Numbered from the stretch's first letter, positions 1-10,961 are shown. The stretch: 64,000 nt of DNA from Ostreococcus mediterraneus (GCA_012295225.1 WMKK01000004.1:809725-873724); one strand, 5' to 3'. Numbers and translations are program-made. Notes: generated by a model not told the origin, from the sequence alone.

Positions 1-1
1 T

Positions 2-658
2 TCAGGGTTACCGCACAAAGGCATAAACGCGATTGAGATGGGTATGACTGCGATCGAGCGCATCCAAGACAAGTTTTATGAAACTTTTCCGGCGTGTCAG
101 CAAGAAAGAGATTACAAGTTTATTACGTCGTCGACGATGAAACCGACGCAAATTTCTTGCGCCCCAGGTGGATTAAACCAAATCCCCCCCGAAGCGACGA
201 TTAGTGGTGATATTCGTTTGACTCCTTTCTACCCCGTGGACGACGTCAAGGCTTGCATTGAGGCGGAGATAAAAGCCATCAACGATGACATTGAATCCTT
301 GCCGACAAAGGGTGACTTTTCCAAATTCGTCATCCCTGACGGCAAAGGTGGCCTTCGCAAGGGCTCGTTAGAGCTCACTTGGGGCGAGCATTTGCTCACA
401 GGTATCGCGTGCGACCTCAATTCACCAGCATTAAAGACGCTGTGCGATGTCATTAAAGATGTCAAGGGCGTGGCCGAACCATACTCGCTCACCGGTTCGC
501 TTCCGCTTGTCGCCGAAATGCAATCCAACGGCTTTGACATCCAGCTCATCGGATTTGGTTTGATGAGCACGTACCACGCCGATGATGAATACTGTAGTCT
601 AGCAGATATGCGCGACGCCGCGCGCATTCTCGCGCGTACCATTGCCAAATTCGGTTGA
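2..658 (+). CDS. argE: Acetylornithine deacetylase, 3' part (M20 peptidase family)
   Basis: Partial: the reading frame is open from base 2, so the 5' end lies outside the window; 218 residues are visible. The fragment matches the C-terminal two thirds of plant-type acetylornithine deacetylase, which hydrolyses N-acetylornithine to ornithine in arginine synthesis. Seen: the GLPHKGIN segment at the very start, STMKPTQ, the dimerisation-domain signature SGDIRLTPF, and near the end YHADDEYC, which carries the conserved His of the metal centre in M20 enzymes. The stop is 27 bp from the stop of the convergent RNA polymerase III gene. Assignment to the family is firm. Whether the enzyme acts on acetylornithine or on a related N-acyl substrate is known from the plant family, not shown here. 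Confidence 0.88.
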   Translation, partial: SGLPHKGINAIEMGMTAIERIQDKFYETFPACQQERDYKFITSSTMKPTQISCAPGGLNQIPPEATISGDIRLTPFYPVDDVKACIEAEIKAINDDIESLPTKGDFSKFVIPDGKGGLRKGSLELTWGEHLLTGIACDLNSPALKTLCDVIKDVKGVAEPYSLTGSLPLVAEMQSNGFDIQLIGFGLMSTYHADDEYCSLADMRDAARILARTIAKFG

Positions 659-685
659 ATACTAAAATTACAAATCGTCTATCGT

Positions 686-3600
686 CTAAACCTCTATCAC
701 TGGTCGGCAATATCCGCCAGTGAGTAACAGCGCCGGACGCTTCGGAAGTATCTCTGGCTTTTCGGGCGTCACCGTCGTCGTCACTTGCTCGGTGCCATCA
801 TTCTCTTCCAAGTTGATGTCGACATCGAGTTTCATCGCGCGATGCTGAAGCCGGAACATGCCAGTGCCTATGGGCATGGGAATGCCCATGATGATGCATT
901 CAGAGACGCCGTCGATGTAATCCGTACGACCGTGTAGCGCCGCATCGAATAAGTGATCAGTCGTCTTTTCAAATGAAGCGAGCATCAATACGGAGTCTTT
1001 CATTTTTGCCATACCGAATCGCGTAATACCGAGCACCTCGCCCTTGTACGTCATAACATCTGCGAGTAACATGGAGTGACGATTATCGATGGACATGCCG
1101 TGCGCTTGCATGGTATCATCAATCTCTTTGATGATGGATGCGCGCGCAGCCTCAATACCGAGCGTGCGCTCAGCCTCCATCACGTGGTTTGTCGTCGTTT
1201 CAGTACCCTTGACGCCTTCTATACCCATCACGTGCTGCAAGTTGACGCCTTCGACAATCAAATTGAACGTACCGTCACCCTTGTCGTTAATTACGGCGCG
1301 TCCAACCGACGGGATACCCTGCACGATGACAGCCGGAACGGCGTTACGCAAATGTTGCAACGTGAACAATGCTTTTTTGTCATTCAAAGCTTCTTCTGGA
1401 GGAAGCACATGGAGCACATTCTCACCAGCGATGAGCACGTTCTGATGCTTGAGCTTGAGCTTCGGTGCAGCGAGCACCGCCATGCGAGCGCTGTGAATGG
1501 TCACATCGAGCTGCAGTTGGTTGATAGCCTCTAAATCAAGTACAAGCTCGAGATATAGATCGTCCGGGCGCACGACAACACTGATTTCTGAGCAAATTTC
1601 ACCTAGTGTCGTCTTCTCGACCCGACCTTTGACGACGCGCGCAGCTTTGACGTCCTTGTCGCTCATTAACGCCGCTGTGATGATTGGCGTACTAATATTC
1701 TTTGAAGCGTTTATAATCTCTTTGATGCGGGGAACGCCAAGAGTAATGTTCATCGATGCTACACCGGCAAAGTGGAACGTCTTCAAAGTCATCTGCGTAC
1801 CCGGTTCACCAATAGACTGCGCGCCGATTGCACCGACTGCTGTCCCAGGCTCAACGCGCTTTGTAACGTACTTTTGCATGCACGTCGACAAGAACGCCTC
1901 GAGCTGTCGTTCGGTGATGCTCGATCCTTCAGACGGAGAAAGTACTTCGTTTGTGATGAATTCACACATCTGGTCGTAGAATAATCGTGAGATACTTTCG
2001 CCATACACCAATTCGTGTTCCTCCGCATCCCGGCCACTAGCGCTGACGTGCATGATGCGGTGCTCCTCCTGCACTTTCTGGAGCGCAGCATCACACGATG
2101 CGCGCGTCGCGTCTCGTTCGCCGCGCTCTCGTCGGTATAAACCCTTCACGTTCATCAAACATCGTTTGAACTCGATCGGTTGAGCGTCATTTCCTTCCAT
2201 CAATGTCGGCTCCATGCCGTCATCGCCATATTGCAACTGCACGATGCCACCCATTGAATTTCGCACCGTACCGTCATACAGCAACGATAAATCCTCAAGG
2301 GCCTTCATAAGGCGACGCGACATGTACCCAGTTTCTGCAGTCTTCACTGCTGTGTCAACTAAGCCCTCTCGTCCCGCCATAGTATGGAAGAAAAACTCTG
2401 TCGGTCGCATTCCGGAAAAGAAAGAGTTTGCGACGAAACCCTTCGCCGCTGGAGTCTTTTCACCGCGCTTGAAGTGTGGAAGCGAACGTTCGGCAAAACC
2501 ATCCGGTGGCCGCGAACCACTCACGGCTTGCTGTCCGACGCATGCAATCATTTGAGAAATATTAATGGTACTCCCCTTACTTCCGCACAACGCCATGATG
2601 AGAGGCGCGTTGTGCTTTGGCAGCGCTTGCAAGCACGCGTTACCAGCAGCCTCACGCACTGACGACAGAACGCCTAACACTTCAGCTTCGAGCGTCTCTT
2701 CAGCGTTGCAACCAGCTTGCAAAGTTAGCGTACCCTTCTCGTATGATGCGATCCGCTCATCGCACGTTGCATAACCCGCCTCTATGCGCCGACCCTTCTC
2801 GGCGGATAATTCGGCGCCAGGCGTGACATCGTCGATGCCTATACTGAAACCTCGAGTACCCAACCATCTCGCACTAAGCTTGGCAAGCCTATTCATTGTC
2901 TCAGCTGCAGACTTCGAACCGTATTCCATGTTTAAGACATAAAACAGCCCGGCTTTGTTCCCGCTTCCAAGCGTAGCCTTGCCAAGGCGTCCAGACATAA
3001 TCTCACTATTCTGGATGCAAACATAGCCATCATCAGGACACATGGACTTATCCTTCTTGTTGTACAGTTTTTCTGCCACCTCAAGATTGACAAAAATTTG
3101 ATCTTCCGCTCGCGGCCGAATGAGAACGCTGAATACTTGTTTACCCGTCCACAATTCGATTGGCTTGATGATAGCCGGAGTGGGGAGGTCGACTGACATC
3201 AAGGCGTCACCCATGTAAGAAACGAGTAAACCAAACTGCGACCTGTCGAAGAAGCAGTCTTTAGATGTTAACAAGAATGCAGCAGTTAAAAAGTCTTGCG
3301 TTGCCGCGATGAGGATTTCACCATTTTTTGGCGTGCACAAGTTGGAATGCACACCCATGAGTTCCATCGCCTCTGCTCTCGCCTCTTCTGTTTGCGGACA
3401 ATGGATATTCATCTCATCACCGTCGAAATCGGCGTTGTATGGTGTACATACGCACTCGTTGAATCGAAGTGTTCGACAAGGCATCACACGTGCTTTATGC
3501 GCCATGATGGACATCTTGTGTAAACTCGGCTGACGATTGAACAGTAGAATATCACCATCGTGCAAATGTCTTTCAACGATGTCACCGTACTTTAATTCAC

Positions 3601-4963
3601 TCGCAATCTTGCGACGGTCGCCATATTTCAAGTACTGCATACCACCAGTTGCAAATTTCACGAAATTTGCTCCCGGGTGCTTGGCCATGCCATTGCGGAC
3701 GCGTTCGCGTAGCATCACGATGTTGTGTCTATTCACGACTTCCGGGTACGTCATTGTCCTTGCTATGTGTATTGGTATGCCAACTTCGTCGATACGAAGG
3801 TTCGGATCAGGAGAAATCACCGTTCGCGCGCTAAAATCAACTCGCTTACCACTCAAGTTACCACGGAAACGGCCTTGTTTCCCTTTCAAGCGTTGCACAA
3901 ACCCACGCAAGGGCTTCCCTGGTCCTTGATATTGGAGTGACAACCCTGGAAGCTCGCTATTGATGTACATCGCGCATTGAATTTGTAAAAAGTCCCAATT
4001 TTCCATCAAATTATTGATTGGTGATCCTTTTTCCAGTCCTTGTCGTAACACGTTGTTCACCTCGATGATTTGAATCAGCTTCATCGTAATGTCGTCTTCA
4101 TTCGAGCCCGAGACGCCATCCATTTCCACAGATGGTCGAATACAGCACGGCGGCACTGGAAGATGCGTCAACAACAAGTGCTCTGGACGATCTGCAATGT
4201 CAAGCAACTCGCAATCTTGATCGGTGATGCGCTGTAAAATTCCAAGAACGCGAATCGGGTTCAAGTCGTCCTGCACCTTGGGCAAACTCGCTCGCAACTG
4301 TTCATTATACTTCAGCGCCGTCTCAAACTCCTTCATGAACTCCTCAAGTAATTTTGGGTTTTTGCTATACTTTTCATGCACAATTTTCAACGTTTGCCCC
4401 GCACGCTTAGTCACACCGTTGTAATCTCCACAGTGGGGGCACGTGCGGCAGCGCTTGCACTTTTCAGTCAACTTTTTATACAACGCTCGTCTTTGTGTAA
4501 TCTCCATTCTTGGATTACGATAGCGTTTCAAAAACACTTGGCGGTCAGCATCACTCAACAAAATCCTCGAACAACTCTTACACACGCACTGCAACACTGA
4601 AATGATATTTTTAAAGTATCCAATGTGAAACACCGGCAGCTCGAGCTTAATATACCCAAAGTGCCCCGCGCAGTCAACCATATTTCCTCGACACGTCGCG
4701 CACTCGCCTCCGCGCTTATCCGTCGTACCCATTCGCGGATCTAATATCCCATTCACCATCGGTGTACGTTGCGGCATCTGATACAAATTCCGTTCAAATA
4801 CATGAAACGTTCCAGCGCGCGCGATCTCGCTCGAGGACATCAGCGAAAACCGTACGCTCCGAATCTTCCTCGGCGTCGTGCTCGACGCGAACGGCGTCTT
4901 GGTAAACTCAACCGTGTCATGCGCGGTGATCTTGACGTCATCTCCAGCGCGCATTGACGGCAT
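686..4963 (-). CDS. RPC1: DNA-directed RNA polymerase III largest subunit (RPC1)
   Basis: Single-exon gene of 1,425 residues, close to the usual ~1,390 of RPC1. RPC1 forms the catalytic half of RNA polymerase III, which makes tRNA, 5S rRNA and U6. Seen: the N-terminal zinc-binding cluster (Cys88, Cys91, Cys98, His101), a second Cys group near 169-178, and the catalytic NADFDGDEMNIH motif at 510-521 whose three Asp bind Mg. The segments GKRVDFSARTVISPDPNL and LCTPKNGEILIAATQDF are of the Pol III type. There is no heptad CTD, which rules out RPB1, and the length is too short for RPA1. The ATG at 4963 gives a sensible N-terminus. About 420 bp of upstream sequence separates it from the next gene on the same strand. 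Confidence 0.93.
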   Translation of the reverse strand: MPSMRAGDDVKITAHDTVEFTKTPFASSTTPRKIRSVRFSLMSSSEIARAGTFHVFERNLYQMPQRTPMVNGILDPRMGTTDKRGGECATCRGNMVDCAGHFGYIKLELPVFHIGYFKNIISVLQCVCKSCSRILLSDADRQVFLKRYRNPRMEITQRRALYKKLTEKCKRCRTCPHCGDYNGVTKRAGQTLKIVHEKYSKNPKLLEEFMKEFETALKYNEQLRASLPKVQDDLNPIRVLGILQRITDQDCELLDIADRPEHLLLTHLPVPPCCIRPSVEMDGVSGSNEDDITMKLIQIIEVNNVLRQGLEKGSPINNLMENWDFLQIQCAMYINSELPGLSLQYQGPGKPLRGFVQRLKGKQGRFRGNLSGKRVDFSARTVISPDPNLRIDEVGIPIHIARTMTYPEVVNRHNIVMLRERVRNGMAKHPGANFVKFATGGMQYLKYGDRRKIASELKYGDIVERHLHDGDILLFNRQPSLHKMSIMAHKARVMPCRTLRFNECVCTPYNADFDGDEMNIHCPQTEEARAEAMELMGVHSNLCTPKNGEILIAATQDFLTAAFLLTSKDCFFDRSQFGLLVSYMGDALMSVDLPTPAIIKPIELWTGKQVFSVLIRPRAEDQIFVNLEVAEKLYNKKDKSMCPDDGYVCIQNSEIMSGRLGKATLGSGNKAGLFYVLNMEYGSKSAAETMNRLAKLSARWLGTRGFSIGIDDVTPGAELSAEKGRRIEAGYATCDERIASYEKGTLTLQAGCNAEETLEAEVLGVLSSVREAAGNACLQALPKHNAPLIMALCGSKGSTINISQMIACVGQQAVSGSRPPDGFAERSLPHFKRGEKTPAAKGFVANSFFSGMRPTEFFFHTMAGREGLVDTAVKTAETGYMSRRLMKALEDLSLLYDGTVRNSMGGIVQLQYGDDGMEPTLMEGNDAQPIEFKRCLMNVKGLYRRERGERDATRASCDAALQKVQEEHRIMHVSASGRDAEEHELVYGESISRLFYDQMCEFITNEVLSPSEGSSITERQLEAFLSTCMQKYVTKRVEPGTAVGAIGAQSIGEPGTQMTLKTFHFAGVASMNITLGVPRIKEIINASKNISTPIITAALMSDKDVKAARVVKGRVEKTTLGEICSEISVVVRPDDLYLELVLDLEAINQLQLDVTIHSARMAVLAAPKLKLKHQNVLIAGENVLHVLPPEEALNDKKALFTLQHLRNAVPAVIVQGIPSVGRAVINDKGDGTFNLIVEGVNLQHVMGIEGVKGTETTTNHVMEAERTLGIEAARASIIKEIDDTMQAHGMSIDNRHSMLLADVMTYKGEVLGITRFGMAKMKDSVLMLASFEKTTDHLFDAALHGRTDYIDGVSECIIMGIPMPIGTGMFRLQHRAMKLDVDINLEENDGTEQVTTTVTPEKPEILPKRPALLLTGGYCRPVIEV

Positions 4964-5383
4964 GGCGACGCGTCCGCGGCGGCGCGCGCGATGGCGTCCG
5001 CGGCGGCGGTTTCACCGGCGGCGGCGGTTGTCGGCGCGCGTCGCGACGAACGCGCGACGACGACGAGGAGGTGCGGCGACGACGAGCTGCGTCAACGCAC
5101 GGCGGTGGTTCCGTTCGTGCTTTCTTCGCGCGCGCGCTTCACGCGAAATCCACGCGCGACGTGCGCGACAGTGCGGCGTTGAACCCGCAGAGGTGGTGCA
5201 GACGCTGGTGCAGACGCTCGGGAAAAACCTCTGTCGAAGGCGCGAACGCGGCGAATACAAATAGCGGTAGCGGCAATCGAATGGGTATGATTTACAGATG
5301 TGTCTAACTAACACGGGGGAGATGGAGGGGAATCGGAGGTCGTCGCCACGAAGAGGCGGACTCGCGATGGTGGTGAAAGTGTT
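4964..5383. other. Intergenic: RPC1 upstream region and 3' flank of the next gene
   Basis: This 420-bp stretch lies upstream of RPC1 (minus strand) and downstream of the 953-residue gene. It is very GC-rich with CG-rich tri- and dinucleotide runs. The open frames across it are Arg/Ala-rich and look like compositional artefacts. No RNA gene or splice pattern is visible. Confidence 0.5.
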
Positions 5384-8138
5384 CTAAGCCACGCCGCACG
5401 CGTGATGATAGGCGTTGGAATCGCGCATTTGTTGCGCCGGGGATACGTGATCCGCGCCTGCGCTTGTTCTGGATTGCACGGCGAGCATTGGCGTAAGAAT
5501 GACTTGCTGTGGGAACCGTTGGAAGATGTTGAAATCAATGATTCGGTTCGTCGACGCCTTGGATAATACGGGCTCGAGGAAGAGCGAAAAGGAGTCGCGG
5601 CTTAAAATGTACGCGTGCGAGCCTCGTAAATCGCATTGCGCTCGATTTACCATGCAAGAGGATCGATCAACATCACCGGGATCATGGCGGCAGCCACATC
5701 CGTACGGACACGTGTCGCTGCCGTTTTCAAATTCCCATGCGCGATAGCCCAATCGCAAAATAGTGAATTTGTCCGCACCCGTCTCGCTCGAGCTCTTCAT
5801 GAGGTGAGAAACCTTCTTGAGCGCGCGCTGAGTGTCATAATTGGGAAACTCACGCATATCTGGATCGACGAATGTGGCGTCGAATTCAACGACTGCCGCG
5901 TACGCAACGCGTTGCTGCTCTGCGTGAGCGATGGCGGCACCGTGTGAAAGCGTAGCTCGACGAAAGTGCGAGACACTTTCAGAAATCCCCAAGCACGCGT
6001 CGATGGAAACGCCGTTCAGTACCTTCGCTTTGTCTGCCCACATTTTTGGCACGCACAACGATTCACAACTTTTTCCTGCGCAGATTAAATATATGATATC
6101 CGCCTCCGCAATCATAGCTTTCCCAAGCGTACCAGAACCAAACGTTGAGTCATCCGCGCACGTTGCAAATTTCTTCTCAAACGCCTTCTCCGCGCACTTG
6201 GCAGAAACGTGCGTGCCATACGTCAAGTCTGTTTCACCCACGGACAAAAACGAGGACAACGCATCTCGACGAGAATCTTTGTATTGTGCCAAGCCAAAGT
6301 TTATCACTTGTCGACTAAGACACCCTTGGTTTTCAAATAAGCATCCTTCCGCGGCGTGAGCCTTCTTTGTTTCATCGAGGTAACGCGACGCGTGCCTAGC
6401 GAAAAGCCTGTCGCATTCCTTTTCGCTTCCAACTACACACGGTTTCGCCGTAACGCCCCCAGTGCTCCCAAGGGAAGCCGCGGCTTTGTAACTATCGGTG
6501 ATCTCGACGCGTGGAAGAACCCAAGCGCGAATGCCCTCTCGCCACTCAACGAAATTACCAACTTGTCGATGCTCGTTCCACATTCGCAGTATTCGCGCGT
6601 TTGCACCGAGATAAAGCTTGTAATCTAATGCATTAAGCTCAGCAAATGTAGTTTTGAATTCCTCACTTCTGAGGTAGTCTTGAATCTCCTTTGGAAACAC
6701 CCGCGCGCCATCCTGAGCGCCGAGTTTGGCAAATCCATACCTATCGAGCGCGCCGTAGCCAATCTTTGGTGGCGTAACGAGCTGACGTACACCAACTATT
6801 CTATAGAGCATTTGTTTTAAAAGTATCTGCCCTTCTGATTCATACTTTGGCGTAGAGATCAAATCATACACGTCGAGCACCTTGACGATTTCTGCGCTCG
6901 ACACGCCGTCGCTCGCGCCATCCGTCGTCGCCTTGTTTGCAAGATCCTGCGGCGCTAAGGTTTTAAATTGAATATTGTTCACGTGTGCATCTGCGCCATA
7001 CTTTCCAAACATGAAATCTTTAAAGTTTTCCAGCGTCGGCACCCACCCGCGCTGGGTCACGCCGTATCGCAAGTACGACTCGATCGCGCGAATCAAAGGA
7101 TCTTGTACTCCAGCAATCAAGAACACCGACGGTGATTTGTCCAAGTTCTTCCCATCGTTCGCCTTCAACGTGCGAAACGAGTCTAAAAGACTAGCGTACG
7201 ATGGTACATCGCTAGCTAGTACAAAATTCGGACCTTTGGGGTTGTCTCGAAGCAAAGCAAACGTCTCCTGCGCGCTCTCCGTCGCCCCGCGCAACCCATG
7301 CGCAAAACCGAGTTGCCGCACCAACGTCGACCAATCCTCAGACACGTGCTCGGCACCCACATACACTAAACTAGGACACGCATTGAACATTTGCGCCTCA
7401 CGCTTCGCCGGAGATGACTTCAAATCTCCATCATCCACGAGTTTAAGCTTTTCATTCGTCGCGCGAGGATCGACTGGCGCGCGCTTGTACCAGTCATCGC
7501 TCTCACGATCACGCATCGTACGCGCCATAAACCAGCCTCGTGCATTCATTGCCACATTTGCACCGCGTGAGTCGCTAGAGATCATCTTTAAGACCTCCGC
7601 CTCGCCGCGAGCGGCGCCGCGCGTCTCCGTCCCGACGAAGGTCCGTAAATCCTTGCGCATCCTCTTCATGACATCAGCCGCCACCTTCACCGCCTCTGCA
7701 GACGCTATATTCAAATTCGACTCCATCTCATCATCGTGTAACGCGTTAGCATCATCTAATCTCGCCCCACGAGACGCCAACGACACGACCGCGCTCGTCG
7801 GCGCCTCCGACGGCGACGTCCACATCTCGCCGCTCGCGCGCGCCCCCATCCCGAGCGCCGCGCCCACGCGCGCGCGCGCACCGCCAACCCCACCGCTCGC
7901 CGCGCACACCGCACACATCACGCACATCGCCGCGATGCACGCCACGATCGCACGCGCGCTGACGACACCGACGACGCCGCGGCGGCTTTGGCACCGCGCG
8001 CCAGCATCATCGAGCGCCACCTCCGCGCGCCAGCGCGCGTCGTCTCGGTCATCGAACGACGACGGCGGCGACGACGACGACGACGACGCGCGCGAAGGCA
8101 GGAGCGCGATCGACTCCGCCCCTCGCTCGGGCGCCATG

Positions 8139-8170
<32 letters not shown>

Positions 8171-8245
8171 TGTGGCGTCGCGTCCATGGTGTTGGACCGA
8201 CGTCGCCTGTTCCGGTTGTGTGGTTTTGTTGTGTACATAGGTCAT
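5384..8245 (-). CDS. Type II membrane protein with two putative transferase-like halves, function unknown
   Basis: 953 residues, single exon, ATG at 8245. Seen: a Ser run (26-36), one hydrophobic membrane segment at about 91-115, then a long lumenal part, so a Golgi-type type II topology is likely. The first lumenal half (about 290-420) has spacing reminiscent of membrane sulfotransferases (PSLVYVGAEH, then SPSVFLIAGVQDPLIRAIESY). The C-terminal third (AYAAVVEFDATFVDPDM and RGSHAYILSRDSF) resembles glycosyltransferase cores with an acidic metal-binding patch and a G-S/T-H-x-Y-x-x-S element. Cys residues such as CPYGCGC suggest disulfides. A TATATA lies about 50 bp upstream of the ATG. Both enzymatic guesses are weak inference; the type II membrane topology is the solid part. 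Confidence 0.72.
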
Positions 8246-8685
8246 GAGTCGGGTTAAGTATTGTTTTTCACCGCGTGGCGTACGGGAGATCAGTATATAG
8301 ACGATTCTGGGATAAAGTATGGTATCATGAAGGATCTATCCATTGGCGTTTTGGGTGCGTGCGTGAAACGAAACGAGTGAAACGTCGAGAGATTTAAATT
8401 GCATGACAACAACAACACACAGCGGTGATGGATTATATAAATGAAAGCGCACCGTCATCGTCGTCGTTGTTATGTACATCGTCGTCGTCGCCGTCGTTTC
8501 GCGTTAGCCTAATGGAGATGTTTCGAGCGCGCGCGGGCTAGGACGTCGTGTCGTGCACCCGCGCGCGTAATCAAAAATCTCGCCCACTACAAGGCGCGCG
8601 CGCGCAGCCGCCGCGCACACCATCTTCAAACTCGCATCGTTAAAAGAATTCTCACTTTTCCGTCGCCGCGCCGCATGCAGCCTAT
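8246..8685. other. Intergenic: promoter of the type II membrane gene and psaE 3' flank
   Basis: 440 bp. The left part holds the TATA-like site at 8294. The middle has GTC-rich simple sequence (about 8455-8500). The right part is GC-rich psaE 3' flank. No further coding sequence is recognised. Confidence 0.5.
8294..8299 (-). promoter_or_regulatory. TATA-like element of the type II membrane protein gene
   Basis: TATATA in the upstream region of the minus-strand gene, 49 bp from its ATG at 8245. It is isolated in otherwise GC-rich sequence. Confidence 0.4.
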
Positions 8686-9228
8686 CTAATACGAGATTTC
8701 ATCGAGCGCGTAGTTGTTCGTGGACACGCCCGCGTAGTTGACCTTTTCGAAACGAACGACAACCGGGTAGCGCACGCCAGACTGGTCGACCGAGATCACC
8801 TTGCCGTAATCGTTGAACCAGTACGACTCCGGGCGAAGAATCTTCACCTTGGCGCCACGCGGCGGCCCGATCGGCGCCGGCTTGGCCGCTTCAGCGGGCT
8901 TGGCAGCCTATACACGCGTAAGAGAAACACTCGTCAGTTATTGGAGCAAATCCACGAGGGTCGATGTCCCCTGGTCATGATTGGTCGTTACCCCCCAAGA
9001 TTCGATCGAACCCGCGGGGCGCGCGATCGGGCGCACGTACCTCGCCTTCGGCGCGCACGACGACGGCGTTGCGACGCACGGTCTTCGTGGTTCTGTGCGT
9101 GGAAAACCGTGCGTGATGGTCAGTGCGTGCGTTCGCGAATCGGCGCGACGCGCGATGCGATGCGCGCACGAGGACGATGGATGGGACGCGCACGATCCGT
9201 GCATCATGATGCCGATGGCGAGCGTCAT
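8686..9228 (-). CDS. psaE: Photosystem I reaction centre subunit IV (PsaE), nucleus-encoded, spliced
   Basis: The last exon (8686-8907, 73 residues plus stop) is unmistakable Psa[33 protein letters not shown], ending [10 protein letters not shown]. PsaE is a small stromal SH3-fold subunit that helps dock ferredoxin at photosystem I. Upstream, an intron (8908-9040, GTACGT...TATAG, phase 0) joins it to exon 9041-9092, which encodes the transit-peptide end [17 protein letters not shown]. This frame has no ATG further up (only a GTG at 9193). An acceptor ...TTTTCCACGCACAG at 9093 with a CTGAC branch-like motif suggests a second intron. A tiny first exon 9194-9228 starting MTLAIGIMM fits the phase, giving 102 residues in all. 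Exons 2 and 3 are firm; exon 1 and its donor (TC|GTGCGC) are tentative. AT-rich promoter-like sequence lies at 9293-9315. Confidence 0.88.
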
Positions 9229-9665
9229 GAGTGGCGATGCTGACGCCGGGAAGCGTCTCGTGACTCGCGTTCCGCGCGGTTTTCGCGGCGCGATATATGG
9301 CGACGTAAATATACGTACCGCACGTTCGCCGTGGCGCGCACTTGGGTGGTCGTAGAGAGCGTGAACGCGGACATCATGGCGTCGTCGTCGAATAATGGCG
9401 CCGCGAGTGAGGTCGCGAGACGGGATTCGGGCGAGTGGATTCGGACATATGGCGTCCATTGGGGGTATGTACATAGACATTTTGGTCAGCTCTATACGTG
9501 ATGGGTGTGTGTTTTATGTGTTGGTGTGTATTTTTAGACTTTTATCAGAGGTCTTAGGGATTTAAGTATATCAATTGGGACCTCACGCGTGTTTTGTTGG
9601 CACGACGCGCGCGGCGCCGGTGGACGACACTTCGCGCCGCGTGCGGCTGCGTCGCGTCGCGCGCG
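9229..9665. promoter_or_regulatory. Divergent promoter region between psaE and the DUF89 gene
   Basis: 437 bp between two head-to-head starts. It contains ATATAT at 9293-9298 and an AATATACG stretch near 9307, close to psaE, and AT-richer sequence with TTTAAGTATATCAATT near 9560-9576 upstream of the DUF89 gene. No other coding sequence is recognised. Confidence 0.45.
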
Positions 9666-10844
9666 ATGTCGCCGTCGGCGTTTCCGAGCCTCGCGGACGC
9701 GTCCGCCTACGCGCCGACGACGTTCGCGTGGACGCGCGAGGCGACGCGCGCGAACGGTGGGATAACCACCGACCGCTGGTTGGATGTGTTTGCAAAGTCC
9801 ACGGTGGAGTTTGTCAATCGCGCGCGCGAGAGCGAGGAGGCGAGCGGTGGGGATGGGTCGCGCGCGCGTGCGTTCGGTGATGCGTTCGCGCGCGTGCTTG
9901 AGGCGTGTCGAGGGTTGACGTGTGAGGGTGACGAGGACGCGCTCGAGCGGACGACGCGCGAGGCGGCGCGGAGCGAGGCGTCGACGTCGTACGGCGATGA
10001 CGCGCCTTGGACTGGGCTTAATTGTTTGGAGATGTGTAGAGTGCGAGATGGGCTATTGCGTTCGCATGGGTTTTATGATTGCTTTGCGCGTGTGAAGCGG
10101 GAGGAGAACCGAGCGGCGTTGAAGACGTTGCCGAGCGTCCTGGCGGACGTGGACGCCAAAGGTGACGACGCCGAGCGGTTGATGAACATCGTTCGCGGAT
10201 GCTTCGCGGGGAATATTTTTGATTTGGGCGCCGCCGAGTCCGCAGCGCTATTCGGTAACGGTGGGGGTGATTTTGCGTCGACGAAGGATACGCTCAAAAA
10301 GCGACCGTGGTGCGTGGACGATTTCGACGCGCTTAAAACACGATGGTTGGACGGCAAGCCGCACGCAAAGGCAATCATGTTTGTCGATAATAGCGGTGCT
10401 GATGTTATATTGGGCATGATTCCGTTCGCACGTGAGTTATTACGGCGCGGTACGCAAGTCGTGCTCGCCGCGAACTCCGTGCCGTCGATCAACGACATCA
10501 CCGCCGAGGAGCTCGTCGAGCACATTCTCCCGGCGCTCGTCGATTTGGGCGATACCATCCTGTCGCCCGCAATCGCCGATGGTCGATTGCGCGTCGTTGC
10601 CAGCGGTAGCGATATGCCTGTGATCGATTTACGATATTTATCAGAAGAAATCGTCAACGAAGCCAAGGATGCGGATTTCGTCATCCTCGAAGGCATGGGT
10701 CGCGGTATCGAAACCAACTTGTTCGCTAAATTTTCCATCGATGCGATGAAGATTGCGATGATCAAGCATAAAGAGGTCGCAACGTTACTCGATGGTGAAC
10801 TGTACGATTGCGTGGTAAAATTCGATCCCGCGCCTCGGCGTTGA
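9666..10844 (+). CDS. DUF89 / ARMT1-like damage-control phosphatase
   Basis: 392 residues from the ATG at 9666. The frame is open further up, but only to a TTG, and the extension is low-complexity Arg/Ala. The C-terminal half carries the DUF89 metal-dependent phosphatase core: FVDNSGADVILGMIPFAREL (Asp and Asn ligands), LAANSVPSINDIT, and DADFVILEGMGRGIETN. The size and sequence match the plant stand-alone type (Arabidopsis At2g17340-like), related to the C-terminal domain of pantothenate kinase 4. Known for the family: hydrolysis of damaged or surplus phosphometabolites such as oxidised 4'-phosphopantetheine, with Co, Mn or Ni. The precise substrate cannot be read from sequence. Confidence 0.85.
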   Translation: MSPSAFPSLADASAYAPTTFAWTREATRANGGITTDRWLDVFAKSTVEFVNRARESEEASGGDGSRARAFGDAFARVLEACRGLTCEGDEDALERTTREAARSEASTSYGDDAPWTGLNCLEMCRVRDGLLRSHGFYDCFARVKREENRAALKTLPSVLADVDAKGDDAERLMNIVRGCFAGNIFDLGAAESAALFGNGGGDFASTKDTLKKRPWCVDDFDALKTRWLDGKPHAKAIMFVDNSGADVILGMIPFARELLRRGTQVVLAANSVPSINDITAEELVEHILPALVDLGDTILSPAIADGRLRVVASGSDMPVIDLRYLSEEIVNEAKDADFVILEGMGRGIETNLFAKFSIDAMKIAMIKHKEVATLLDGELYDCVVKFDPAPRR

Positions 10845-10961
10845 TTTCGCTAAATTTATTTCTTTTAGACTGAGGTGTTTTTACCGCTTGAATCACAAGT
10901 TTAGTTTAGTAGAGTGTTAAACAGTGCGCGCTCTGGTCGATGCTTTCAAGTATTCCTTCCC

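Noticed and set aside
6975-8240. 421-residue plus-strand frame opposite the type II membrane protein
   Set aside because: Composition-driven shadow; ends in an Asp run from the same GAC microsatellite that encodes Ser on the other strand.
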